Source of the DNA: Nyssa sinensis
Lineage: Eukaryota; Streptophyta; Magnoliopsida; Cornales; Nyssaceae
Length of the DNA stretch: 64,000 bases
NCBI GenBank assembly: GCA_008638375.1
Contig: CM018046.1
Coordinates: forward strand, 1,926,001 to 1,990,000
Direction of reading: 5' to 3'
Position numbers and translations under genes: made by a program. Position 1 is the stretch's first letter. Every line of letters begins with the position of its first letter. The notes beneath the pieces were generated by a model. That model was not told where the DNA came from. It ran no database searches and saw only the letters and a list, made by a program, of their open reading frames with translations. This document shows, piece by piece, positions 49,310 through 61,752 of the stretch.

Positions 49310-50556
49310 TGGCGCTTGTTTTCCTCATTTTTGTTGCCTTAATAGAATTTTCCAAAATAATACCAAGCACAATGATGAGAACGTTTAAGAAACAAACAAT
49401 GGTCAGGACAATGTCTGGAAATATAAGACCTGATTGTGAGTGAAAAAGAGTTTTAAAGGAGGGACCCCCCCACTCCTCAATTGAATGGTACTCCTGCAAT
49501 CAATTCATAAGTCTGGCAAAACAGTTGCTGGCTTTTTTATTGTTGCAGGTGACTCGTTTAGGGTCAAGGAAGGGGACCTACATCAATAGAATCAACAGCT
49601 TTCCACTTGTACTCATTTGTTCCTGAATTCACAAGAGCAAAAGGTCCACCATTGCCTATATATGAGCCACATTATAAGCTCGATAAAACCACTCAAAGCC
49701 AGTCTTGACAATCCTAAAGGCATCATAGAATTTACCATTAATCAAACACAATGGGCCACACCGTCGTACGAAGAGGTTTAGCATATTGTAAATCAAAGCA
49801 GACAAGTAAGAGAGGCTTCCCTGCCATTTGGTCCCTCCCACCCCAAAAGAGAAGGTAATCCCTAGAGAATTCCATGTGAATTGCAGTTGGCATCTTCAAA
49901 TAAGGCCAAGCATACATAAAGAGAGCAATACATATAATGACTAATTTTTCCAAAGATGACAGATCATCTGGGCTCCTAAATTTTGGGTCAAATGGTTTGA
50001 GTAGTACTGCTGCTGCCCTACAAGGACACTGCAAGCTGAAGCACTGCACTTGCGTACTGCCGTTAGTAGAAAAAAATCAGGGTGTTTGAGAGAAGTAGCT
50101 TCAAGGAAAATTGACACTTAATGGCCACTCGGTTGATTTCTAATCACCCAACTTTTAAGTGTCATTGCAGTAAAAGTAATTTCAGGTAATTACAAATCTA
50201 CAACTTCAACTGAGTGAAGGTGAAAATTTAGCAATTAGAAGGGATACTAATCTCAAACGCAATCCTTTAAAACTACTGACAATAAGCAGACGGAACAATC
50301 AATAATGTCTTTTACTCATGACTTGGGAGTGCAAAATTAATTAGAGTTATTGAACTAAAAGTATGATCTACAAACTATGGTATAAATGTTCATCTTAGAA
50401 GTCTCTGTTTGGTAGCCTGAAATCTGCAGCTTGGAATTTGAATTCAGAACCACAATAGTTTCCAAGGAGTGGATTCCATGCTGCCAAATGCAGCATAGGA
50501 AACCCCTAGGCATTTTAACTGTATAGGAACTTGCAAAAGTTCCACAACTTCAATAC

Positions 50557-50733
50557 AATGCCAAGATGTTCTCCACTCGACCATCGACTCACAAGTCATC
50601 ACAAGCCATATATCAATACTTTCTCTTTCAACCTCCAAAATATATGATACAAAGCCAAGTTGTTCTCCACTCAACCATCTACTCACAAGCTGTCTACCAA
50701 TACTTCTCTTTCAACCTCCAAAATATCTGCTTA
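50557..50733. repeat. 94-bp tandem duplication (2 copies)
   Basis: Both units contain CCAAG-TGTTCTCCACTC, ACCATC-ACTCACAAG and CTCTTTCAACCTCCAAAATAT, starting at about 50561 and 50655. The second unit is about 10 bp shorter in the middle. Confidence 0.85.
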
Positions 50734-51580
50734 TTTCCAGGTTTTCCACAGAAATTGTTATATTCTTTATCTAGAAATTGCTTTAAGGGCACAACTAGGT
50801 GTTCAAATTGCAACTTGTTACAGAGGCTCTTATGAACATTTAATGTCAGAGTACTATTATAAAAATCTTTCTTTCTTCAAGTTGCATCCAAACATTTATG
50901 AGCAACTCCAAGAAAGATTGACCCTGATAGCAAATTATGTTTAGTTCAGTAGCTCCCAGAAAGCAGGTATTAGTATTAGTACTAGCCATTTATAGAAGTG
51001 ACTGTAGTAGCAAAGTAGCCTGAAGTCACTTAATCCATAGATAATTGAAAACATCATTGAGAAAATGTGTGTTATAACAATTTATAACATCAATAAGATA
51101 GAAATTATTTAGTTGCAAAAAAGCCATACACGAGTTTAATATTGGATTCTGCTTGAATTGCTTGAAATTCAATAGCTTCATCACAAAGAACTTAAGTTGC
51201 CCTCCGCACACCCTTTTAGTCCTTTGCTATTGCATCAGCCAAAGGAGGTACTGCGTGACCATCTTGCCTTGTACTAGAATATTCGGTTCCAAATCTGTTA
51301 ACCAGCACAATGAATTTCTAAAAATCTTTGCCCATTCATAAGTGGCAACATCCTGAGATGACTATAGAACAGTGTATTCATTGACCATTCTTTTATAATC
51401 CAAAGATTGTTGTAAAACACAAGGATAATTCTACTGGAATTCAAACCACAAAGAATGACAAGAACACAGTAATAATGCACAAAATGTGGGTCCCGTTGAG
51501 CAGATTCTCATACATAACTCAATTGATGATGAATCACATCAAGAATCAATAAGAGGAAAGACCTACCAACAACAAGAAAT

Positions 51581-54062
51581 TCATTGGGGATTGTGTTCCC
51601 TTGGATAATTGCCCAGTTGCTCCATCTGCCAGCTTTCATGAGGTGCAACATGGTCATGGGAAGGAGTGTATTGCTGCAAAGTCAAACAACAGAATTAGAA
51701 TTTAAATATAATAAGTATCTCTTTGTCGCTATGAATATCAATACCCCAGCTGCAAATTTGGAACAACAAATCTGATCCAGAAAATTGTAATCTTTCCATG
51801 CCAGATGGTGCGGCAGCTCCCAAATGATACCAGAGTACAAATAAACAATAACAAAAACAATAATAGTGACATCCATGAAAGATCTGCTAATGAATTCTTT
51901 GTACTGGTACATCAAATGGAAGGCAGCTGCATCACCAGGCATAATAAGATTCATATCAGCTTTTTGTTTGAAAATTCAGCATTTTAATTGGAATCCTCAT
52001 TAGACAACCCCACTTAAATCCATGTGACCGACAGTTAGAAAATTTTCTCTTCAATCATTTCTTTAAAAATAATGCTAATTTAATTGGGAATTATACTCAT
52101 AAGATCAAGTGAAGTTGTCTCCACCATTTTAGTTGAGAGGGCAAAAAATTAATGTGTGCTTTCCCAAGATATTGTATCTCCTGTCAAGAAAAACTAAAAC
52201 CAAGGTGAAAAAGAAAGAAATAAAAAGTACAGTTAAGTTGGGTTAATACCTCTAACTTCATTAAAAGTTCTTTGGCAGTTGGAGCAGAGAGAACAATCTG
52301 CCGAGCACCTGGCTTTATAAAACCTTCTTCAACACCATTGTCGAATAATGCGAGCAAACAATTATAGTACCCATCAACATTTAGCAGACCAACCTGTACA
52401 GAAAATTATCGGTTAGAATTTAAGTTGTAATTCACCTCATCTGAGATCTTCCAGAATAAAAATTGATGAGTCACCGGTTTTTTATGAATTCCGAGTTGTG
52501 ACCACGTTATCATCTCCAGCATCTCTTCCATGGTTCCATATCCTCCTAAAACAAATTAAAACTCAAAAATTCTACTGCATAAAGAACAGTTATACTTCTA
52601 TCTTGAAGGATCCAAAATTTCCAGGTAAATTACCAGGAAGAGCAATAAAAGCATCAGCCTCTCTAGCCATTTCAGCTTTTCGCTCATGCATGTCTGAAAC
52701 AATTCTCACTTCTCCAACAGTTTCACCAGATATCTGTCAATGCTACTCATGTTAAACATAACTAAAGTTCAATTGATAGCCTTGTTCCAATGACCCACAA
52801 GATTGAAGTACCTACCATTGTAGAGAACTAGGACCAACATTATAGAGTAGTCACTGACTTTTCTCCCAAATCATCCATTGGGAGAATTAGAGTGTCAATG
52901 CAAAACATGAATAATGAACAAAATGTAGCTCACTGTGCAATAGTAGTTCGAATATATATATGAAGCTCTTCTAATATAGTCAAAGATAAATTTATTAAGA
53001 ACAAAAGGAAAAGGAAGAATAAGAAGGGAATATAAGAGTAAAAGCAAGAATCAAATAATCTCAAAGGATAGCAGCTTCACTTACAGTATATCAGTCCTAA
53101 TATATAAGGGATTTTAAGGACATTTTTCTTATCTTAATTTTTTAAAAAAAATTATCAAAGTGTTATAGCTCAGAACACACTGAAAATTGAGAAGGTTGTT
53201 ATACAGATTAAAAGCATGGATACCTCAAGAGGCACAAGAGCTCTTGGAATGACCCTGCATGTGAAGAGCAATCAAGAAATGAGTAAAGAGCTATAATGTG
53301 ACCTTTTAGCTGACATTGAAGAACAGGTTTATCTAAATGAGAAATACAAACTATAGTTCAGGGTATATCTCTCAATTACCCAAGAACATGGCAACCTCCA
53401 TCATACACTCTCTGGGAAATCAAACCCATCAACCCAACACTTCCTCCACCATACACCAAGTCCATCTTCCTCTTCACCTGTAATTAACATTCATAAGATA
53501 AAACTCACAAACAATTCTTGGGGGAAAATTTTTCAAAATTAGCATAGACAAGAGCAGCCCCATTATCAAAAAGAAGTGACCCACTTCAAAATATCAAACA
53601 CCCAATTCACAACCCCTTCAAATAAATACAAAATCCTTAGAAAGTTAATGTTTTGAGACTAAAAACCATAACTTGTGAAAAACAGTTCAAAACAACAAAC
53701 ACTGATTTCAGAACTCAGAAAAATATGAATACCAAATCATAAAAATTCATGTTTCGAGTCCAGAGGTCAAAATCCAAGGAGTCCCATTATCGAAGAGAAG
53801 AACTCCAGTCCAATATATCACACCCAATTCAAAGTCACTCAAAGTTTCATGTTTGGGCTCCAAAAGCCAATACACGGGAAATAAACAACAGAACTAGAGT
53901 GAATCAAGATAAGATTCGATCAAGGAGGGTGTAATCAAAACAGAAACCAACCAGTTCATTCCCCAAGTCAATAGCAGCATCACTGAAGACTTTTCTGTGG
54001 CCAGGGGTGCTTCCGCAGAAGACACAGACCCTCTTGAATTTGCTACTTGTATTGTCTTCCAT
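51581..54062 (-). CDS. LOG8: LOG8-like cytokinin riboside 5'-monophosphate phosphoribohydrolase, with a frameshift in exon 6
   Basis: LOG enzymes release active cytokinin bases from their nucleotides in one step, in cytosol and nucleus. Seven exons on the minus strand: 53952-54062, 53380-53477, 53224-53254, 52634-52733, 52475-52545, 52250-52394, 51581-51673, all with GT-AG borders. Readable residues: [20 protein letters not shown], the glycine-rich [15 protein letters not shown], catalytic-type [11 protein letters not shown] (94-104), PGGYGTMEE (113-121), ending [16 protein letters not shown]. The N-terminus and C-terminal WQMEQLG fit the LOG8 subgroup. The exons total 649 nt, one more than 216 codons: exon 6 has CTAAAATG where the family has CTAAATG. 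As written, translation stops at TGA 52376-52374 after 143 residues. The extra base lies in a 4-base homopolymer (52380-52383), so an assembly error is possible; everything else is intact at the expected 215 residues. Confidence 0.9.
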
Positions 54063-54269
54063 TCAAAGATTTCTTAGTGCTCTTCAATTCAATGTCAAAA
54101 CATGGAAAACAATCAATCCTTGTGCATTATCTCACTTGTTAATACTCATATATAATAGTATATAAAATCAATAACAAAGATGAGATATACCGGACGAGTG
54201 ATATAAAAGACAATCTGGGTGTTTCTTGAACTTATGAATTAAGCAACTGAAATCAAGAAATCAGAGATA

Positions 54270-54322
<53 letters not shown>
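54270..54322. repeat. (TA)n(CA)n microsatellite upstream of LOG8
   Basis: About 9 TA then 17 CA units, roughly 210-260 bp upstream of the LOG8 start codon, probably in its promoter or leader. Confidence 0.95.
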
Positions 54323-54326
<4 letters not shown>

Positions 54327-54329
54327 TGT

Positions 54330-57300
54330 ATGTATATGTATTTGACGAAGATAACACAAAAAGCCCACAGGAAGCCCACTCTCTTTCTAATCCAACGTGT
54401 GTCTGTCGGCTAAAAAAATATATTTAATTACAATAAATAAATTAATAAATAAAAAAGATTATTTGTATCAGTCAAACGAAATATCAAATGCAACTTTCTT
54501 AAACACGAATAAACGATGATAAATTTCATCAAAAATAAATAAACGATGATAATTATACAACTTCCAGAATTTCTATTTGGGAAAGATTTTCTTTTCGCGC
54601 TTGTGCCCTTATAACTCTTGGCGATCTGGCCATCTACAAATTTGTTTTGAAAATATACCTCCCTCACTTTAAGAATTTTAAATATTTCTCTGAACTCTCA
54701 TCAGTCTGATCCTTGAATCAGACAAATTGTCATACAATTCAAATTCAAATAATATGCCACAAAAGTACGCAAATTTCAGAAATTTCTCTCAATTAACAAT
54801 TTGTCTTCACTCATTCGGTAACTATACAAAAACCCAAAAAAAAAAAAAAGGTTTGACAATCCATTTGGAGTGAGGGAATTGAAACAAAAGGAAAGGGGAC
54901 GAAGAGGTTTAAAAGTCACTTTTCTTTTGAAATAGAAAAATACAAAAGAATTAATGATATAATTAAGCAAATGGAAGGAAGAGAAGAGGAGAACATTTAT
55001 CAAGAAGACGAGAGAAGAGAAGGAACGTAGAGTTGTGTAATCCTTTCTTTGGATAAGAAATGAGAGGGGAAGAGAAAGGTGAACAGAACGTACTGTAATT
55101 CTTTTACCTTGTTTGAAAATGACAAAGAAAGGAAAAATAAAAAAAGAAATTTTAATTATGTGAGTAAATGAGTAAAATAAGATTTTTTTATAAAAGAATT
55201 AAAATGAATAATCATTAATGCTCTAATTTCTTTTTCCCCGTCTCCTTCAATTTTTTTTTTTATAAAAAATAATAAAATAAACTTTTAAGTCTCCTTTTCT
55301 GCTTTTGTCTTTTTAAAATTTTTAAATCAAATATAAAATAAAAGACAATATTTTTATAAGTTAATTATATTTTAGTATTCTTAAATTCTGTTCTATTTTT
55401 AAATAAGATTTTAGATTATTAATTGTAACAATTTAGTTTTTTAAATTTTAATTTCATTTTAATTGTAAACGGCTATTGACGACTGTCCCAAATTGATTAT
55501 ATTTTAGTACTCTAAAATTTTATATAAATTTTAAAATAATACCCTATAATTATATAAGAGTTTTAAATAAAGTATTGTAATTTTATACGAGTTTTAAATA
55601 AGATTCTATAATTTTAATGTGTAATATGGCTGTTGTTAAGAATTTAGAACGATCGTTAACGACTGTTTGTAACTAAATTAAGGAATTGAATTATTTCAAT
55701 TGATAATTAAGAGTTTTATTTAAAATCAAGATCAAATTTTAGAATAGTAAAACATAATTAACTATGTTATTCAACTCTAACCTCTTTATTTAGCAAGTGA
55801 TGGAAATCAAACGATTTTCACATTACATATTAACAAGTAAAATAATAAATACTAATACAGTTTTGAAAACTTATACTTAAAAGTTAAACCAATAGTTTAT
55901 TAAGTATTAGTAGTAGAATTGATGGTAGCACATTGTTAACTGTCGATAATACGTAATGTAGTAGCACATAATAAATTGCTAGTAGACCATTAACTTAAGC
56001 GTAATTTATTTTTCAATAAATTATACAATAAATTACGTTGACTTCTCATGAGATTTTTGATAATTATATTGACATTTCTTAAGATTTTTAAAACTACACT
56101 GATCTTTCTTACTTTACCTGACAATATATAGATATTCCTCTCCAGTCAAAATTTTTTATCAAAATGAGAAAATTTCCTTTTTTTTTTTTATTTATTTTTG
56201 TATTTTCTCATTTTTGACTATTTTTTTTAACTTTTTAAAATTCTATTATTAATTTATATAAAAATAAACTTAAAGATTTTATCAATATTTATTTAAAAAA
56301 TCAAAAGAAATTGGTTAAATTTTAAAAAATTGAAGAGAAAAACATGAAAAATATAATTTTGAAAAATGTTACAGTCAATTACAAGTGAGAAAATTTATAA
56401 TTTAATTAACACATATATTACATACACACATAGTTATACATAATATAAATACATATAATACACACTAATCAAATCGCAAAATTTCTGACTCGTTAGTGCT
56501 GCTGCATATTCATGAATGAATTAATATAAAGTAGTGATATAGGTTTTGTCTATCATTGACTTCCTCTTTAAAGTCCTTTATCTTTCTATCACATTTACAC
56601 CATAGTTGACTTTTTATGACACTCCGTTAAAAGCAACCTATGGTATCAAATTCATATGGATGCTTTTTAGAGAGGGGAAGAAAATGCTGTGTAGAAAGTT
56701 TGTCTTTACGTGAGAATGAGTTTTTAATTATTTGTATAATATGAAATTAAATATTAATTTATAATATAATTGTTTGAGAAATATCATAATTAGTTTAGTA
56801 GAACATAAAATAAATACTATAAAATCTTTCAATATTTATAATTACCATTTAGAATTTTTAATTTGTTTAAAAAGTAATTTAAAACTTGGATAAAATTAAA
56901 TTATAGAAAATTAATATTTTCAAACACTAAATAACTTAATTAGTCATTTTTAAAAAAGTTTCAAACATCCTTATAAGTTATAACAACCACTTCAATATAG
57001 AGGCATCAACACTGTCCAACCGTTAGAAAATTCTTGTGCGAAAACAAATGTTCTATAAACCTTCCCAAAAAGAATAGTTTGACTTCCTAAAATCTATCAT
57101 TATGAAAAATTTCAATAGAACAATATATATATATATATATATATTTTGATATAAGAATTAAAAAAAATAAAATCAAAGTCACGTCAACTGTGTATTGCAT
57201 ATAAAAATTTTTATTTTTGATATTGAAATATTTTGAAAGTAGAAAGAGTTAGGATCTTAAAGAGTTGGTCATGCCCCTCAAATATCAAGTTTATTAATTG

Positions 57301-58130
57301 AACATATATATATATATATATATATATAGAGTGTATTCATTTTTATTTAAAAATTGTACACATGACTTGTATGACTTCTAGGCAGAAAAAGAAGTTTTTT
57401 GAGGTCTTTTGAATAAAAAACTTATAGAGCAAATGCACTTTTTTTCTTCTTCTTTTCTGTAAACATACACATATATATTAGCATTGGCTGAAAGAAGTAA
57501 GACGTTGATTTTTGAAAATATTTAACAATGTTTTTGGAACCAAAAAAAAAAATATATATATATAAATATAACTTAATTATATATTTATAGTTTAATTTGT
57601 TGAAATGCAAATATTATAAAAACAAGAACCAGACACAAAATGTTTAGTTAGCACTGAATTAGTCGTTGTAATTTGAGCATAACAAAGTGTTATTTCAAAG
57701 CCAAAACTCATTTTATGTAGTGTATATTTGGATTTTTCTAAGAGAAGTTATACATAAGAACTTGCTAAACCTTGAGTGAGTTTACATACTTTCTCCTCAT
57801 ATTTTGGTAACTACAAGCAAGACATAAAGAAGTTTGGACGCATGTGAGACCAGTCCCAGATCAAGTGAAAAATTGAGATTTTGCCAAAAAACCTAATTAA
57901 TTAAGCAGGTAGCGCATCATTGGTGATCCTCACTAAGCCTTGCAAGCTCACCCAATAAGAGCAATGTTTTGCGACATTGACCTTCCATTGTTTAATCCCT
58001 GAATCTTCCAATCAAGCCTTGCCATCCCTGTTAACAGTGCAAAAAAATCTCTGCTTACCAATTAAATCAATCGATATAACTGATACATAATCTGCCATCG
58101 CCAATTGTAAAACGTGTTTGGATCAATCAT
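54330..58130. other. Long AT-rich intergenic stretch, no gene recognised
   Basis: No recognisable coding frame. Homopurine blocks at 54880-55140 and TA microsatellites at 57124-57144 and 57305-57327. Repeated words GAGTTTTAAATAA at 55556-55610 hint at an old dispersed repeat. Confidence 0.5.
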
Positions 58131-58176
58131 GGGATTTGATTGTGTCACTACTATATTTAACCTTGTCGCTCACATC

Positions 58177-58343
58177 TATAAATAGGGGGATGCACAATTA
58201 TTGAGAGCTTTGTAAGATTTGTATTGAGATAATATTCTACTACTTCAGCTTTTGTCTTTGAAAGACAACTGCTTTAAGAAAGTTGTTTTTGTGTCTTACA
58301 GTTTGTGGGTACACATAAGTGGAAAGGAAACTGTTGAATCTTG
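58177..58343 (+). promoter_or_regulatory. Strong TATA box and possible LTR-type transcription start
   Basis: TATAAATAG (58177-58185) followed about 30 bp later by a plausible start region, in DNA that resembles the promoter/R region of an LTR retrotransposon. The downstream duplicated unit contains TTTAAGCTGTTAGAGAAG, a word like those found in many plant LTRs. No PBS or internal domain follows, so a solo or broken LTR is the best guess. Confidence 0.35.
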
Positions 58344-58600
58344 AAAGATAAGTCGCTGAAAACTATTATACCGAGATATCATCTCTAAGCGTCGAAAATT
58401 ATTCTTAAGAACAGTGTTATCGTTGTTAAACCGTCAGTTCATCTAAAAATTTAAGCTGTTAGAGAAGATGAAAAGATAAGTCACTGAGAACTATTATACC
58501 GAGATATCATCTCTAAGCGTCGAAAATTATTCTTAAGAACAGTGTTATCGTTGTTAAACCGTCAATTCATCTAAAAATTTAAGCTGTTAGAGAAGATGAA
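58344..58600. repeat. 128-bp tandem duplication (2 copies)
   Basis: Units begin AAAGATAAGTC at 58344 and 58472 and end AGAGAAGATGAA. They differ at only a few positions (GTCGCTGAAAA versus GTCACTGAGAA, GTCAGTTC versus GTCAATTC), so the duplication is recent. Confidence 0.95.
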
Positions 58601-58716
58601 ACTTTATTATTATATTCTCTGACACGCGTCATCACGTGCAGATAATCTTAAACTATTGACTTACATTAGTCACACGTGAAAGTGATTAAGTGTGTTAAAG
58701 AATATAGTAATAAAGT
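58601..58716. repeat. Inverted repeat with 18-bp arms
   Basis: ACTTTATTATTATATTCT (58601-58618) pairs with 58699-58716 with one mismatch, around an ~80-bp loop containing ACACGCGTCATCACGTG. Possibly a tiny MITE or the stem of a small structured region. Confidence 0.75.
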
Positions 58717-58776
58717 TATGTAATTTACATTATTGGCAAGATTCTAAACTTGACTTTTTTTTTTTTTTGTTAATAT

Positions 58777-59117
58777 TGTTGAAAATTAGAGGCCCTCGAT
58801 CCTTAAAACCCAGGTGTTAAGGAGAGAGAGAGAGAGTGCCCTTATATATAGACCAGAGGAGTTAGAGACGGGCGATGTGGGACACTCCAGCACGCCTCCT
58901 AGATTACATCGTCTGTCATAGCGAAAGCAAGATGAGCACGCCCCGACTCCTCTAGCCCAAAGGTAGATTCTGGCCTGACTCTGATACCATGTTAAAAATT
59001 GGAAGTCCAACTCTAAATTAGTTCGATCCTTAAAACCCAGGTGTTAAAGAGAGGGAGAAAGGACCCTTATATATAGACCAGAGGAATTAGAGACGGACGA
59101 TGTGGAACACTCCAACA
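58777..59117 (-). mobile_element. Complete TRIM (miniature LTR retrotransposon) with 5-bp target duplication
   Basis: On the minus strand: an LTR (59117-58990, 128 bp) starting TGTTGGAGTGTTCC and ending TTTTTAACA; then a primer-binding site TGGTATCAGAGTCAGGCC (complement of initiator-Met tRNA); an internal region of only about 97 bp; a purine-rich tract near CTAGGAGGCG; and a second LTR (58892-58777, 116 bp) starting TGCTGGAGTG and ending TTTTCAACA. Both LTRs share CTCTGGTCTATATATAAGGG and CACCTGGGTTTTAAGGATCG. AATAT flanks both sides (58772-58776 and 59118-59122). No protein is encoded, so mobility would need enzymes from elsewhere. Confidence 0.93.
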
Positions 59118-59122
59118 AATAT

Positions 59123-61640
59123 AAAAGATTTTAGAGAAAAAAGAAAAGAAAAGATGCTACAAAATGACCTTTTTTAAGAATACATTTGAACTACCACACT
59201 GTCAATGTAAAGCTTTTGTATAATTGTATGACTACAGATGATTTCAATATTAAAAAGTAATTACAAAACTCTCACGACCCACTAGTCGATTACAATATAT
59301 AAAAGAGAATTATGATTCTCCACTCCATCTTAATATGCCAATACAGTGTCAATCAGGAGATTTAAGAGATAACATGTCCTTTAAAGAAGATCCTAAATAT
59401 GAAGAAACATTGGGGCACCCGTGCAAAATCTTCTTATTGGAATTCACACACATAGGATAATTCCAAATTAAAATTTCTCCTTTTTTTGGGGTCATTTTCT
59501 TCCTTTATTTAGTTTGTAGACTTACTACAATATCTCATGTCAAATGCATTTTTAAATGCAGATTTTGAATTTCAAAATGCAGGGATACGCATTTGAGAAG
59601 TTATTAATTTTAAATTTTTTTATAATTTAGATTATCATATTCAAATGCATTTTTATAGTTTTTAAAAAATTAATTATAAAATTTTTAAAAAATTATATCT
59701 GAATTACTGTCCAAGCGCATCCTAATGTCTCTACCTCCTCTTTCTCACCTCTTTCTATATAACAATAAGATCTGTGACTATTGTAATGTGAACTGATAGA
59801 AATAAAAACAGAAAAGTCTTTGAGGGCTCTTTTTTGTAAATATGGGTGCACTGTCAAACTATGCAAATTTTATTTTTTTTCATTTTTTCTCATTATTTTA
59901 CAGCTCTAGTGGATCTCATTTAGCCCATTCCACATTGAGAAGCCTTTATCTCAAGTCATCTAAGAGCCCAATTTAGGCCGAAATACAAGAGGGCTTTATC
60001 TCATGTTGGGGTGGCAGAGCTAATACCCGCTGCAAAAATAGGTCCTGATAACCCTATTATCCGTGGGCTGAATTCATGTTTTTTTTGGGTAATCTAGAAC
60101 TGTGTCTACTAATTGCATCCTTCAATCGTGTAGTCCGATCTTAAATTGGAGCTTGCTTAATCCAAGCGGAGTTGAATTCATGTTGCATTAAATAAAATTG
60201 AAAATTAACAAGTTAAAATGAACAATCATGGGATGGGAAGCGGGTTATAATTGGCTACACCAAAAGTTTAAGTTATTTGTGAGGATACAATTTTATTTTC
60301 TTAACTATTTTAACGATTAATGCCATGTGTCAATTGCACCGCAATACAACAGAATACTATTATGCAAGTCCAACAAAAATAAACACGAATATCACGTTAG
60401 CCCAAATCCCCTTACAATCAGAGTACTCATTTATTAGTTGTGCTAATATATCACATCTTGTCCGTGAAATAAACACTCGTACCGTTAAGGATATCAAATA
60501 TGACAGTACTATTTGAATTCGTATAAATGAGTTTGTGTCATAAATTAGTTAACATTTTAATTAATAGATCGTGTTTGAATTTTAGTCTTTCAAGCTTTTT
60601 AACACAACATAACACATTTATCTATAAAAAAAAATTAACGAGTTAAGCAAATTCATTTTACATCAAAAGCTTACTAAAGTTTGGAGTCTTTTTCTCTTAT
60701 AAAAGAGATTTCTTACTTTGTTTTGTCAGACATATGATGTTATTAAAAACTTAAAAATCATTCTACACCTTTTGTAGAAAAAAATAATTTAAATGGGTTA
60801 ATCATATCAACTTGTTTAATAAATAAGCCATATTCCAATTTTAAAACGTAGACACAAATAGTTATTAACGTTGGATTAAGATTGACACATTTTTTCGAAA
60901 AGTTATTCTAAATTTTTTGTACTAATTTTTATATTCTAAATAATGTGACATTAGATTGTTAGTGATACTTTAAATGCATTATAAATATTTTATCAATAAC
61001 CTATTACATATAATTTGGGATTCGAGTTTTGGTACAAAAAATTGAGAGATCTAACATTCATCATTTTCAAATATTTATATCTTGACTTGACATAAGCCGA
61101 ACATGACATGCTACCACAAATTGATACCCATAATATTATTGTATTAAATTTGAGTTGTCATATTGACCCGAGACTTGATTTAAACTCGCCACTTTGCCAA
61201 GACTTTTCTCAAGAAAAAAGTCTAGTAAAATGATAATCTAGTGCTAGTATCACTGTAAACCCCACATAAATTCTACAAAAATTATAAATCATAGTGAGAG
61301 TAGCACCATGCTACTGCCCCCACTAAACTATTATCCCTTTTCTCATGTGTTTTTGGTCATGATATGTCTGGACGAGAAATGTGCAAGATAAAAAATAGAG
61401 ATATAGCATTGTCATAATTATAGATTGCAAAACAGAAACCAACTTAACGGCCAACCCCAATATGTGAAGTTTTTACCAAAAATAAGAACATTTTGCCTCT
61501 TAGCCTCTGCCTTTGGCCCTCATTCCACAACTGAAGCAATCTTTTTCGGATGCAGAATAGAAAAAAAAAAAAGACAAAATAAAACAAAACACTCATTTCG
61601 TTTTCAATCTCTGTTTGCCTTCAAAGAAAGCACCGTATAA
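59123..61640. other. Intergenic DNA, no gene recognised
   Basis: AT-rich, containing the second copy of a dispersed repeat (59534-59727). The frame at 60325-60516 has no recognisable motif. Confidence 0.5.
59534..59727. repeat. Dispersed AT-rich repeat, copy 2
   Basis: Same orientation and same blocks as 19935-20128, about 80-85% alike by eye. Its ends (AAATGCATTTTTAAATGCA and CCAAGCGCATCC) read like a degenerate MITE. Confidence 0.7.
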
Positions 61641-61752
61641 CAAAATTTGGATACCCTTTTCTGAACATCAAATGTTGAGTAGGAAGAGAAGAAGAAAATA
61701 GATAGAGAGAGAGAGTTATTGAAATTTTTTTCTTTCTTTTGTAATCTCAGCC

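Larger units (their letters stand above)
48033..51575. other. Intergenic DNA, no gene recognised
   Basis: Contains frames at 48286-48486 (minus), 49177-49443 (plus) and 49738-50049 (minus, 103 codons) whose composition is coding-like, but I cannot assign any to a family. Also present are a (GT)n(GA)n microsatellite and a 94-bp tandem duplication. Confidence 0.45.

Noticed and set aside
49738..50049. 103-codon minus-strand frame near LOG8
   Set aside because: Composition is coding-like, but I recognise no family, motif or splice partner, so it is not listed as a gene.
58786..59010. Minus-strand 74-codon frame as a gene
   Set aside because: Lies entirely inside the TRIM element, covering LTR, PBS and interior, which are non-coding.
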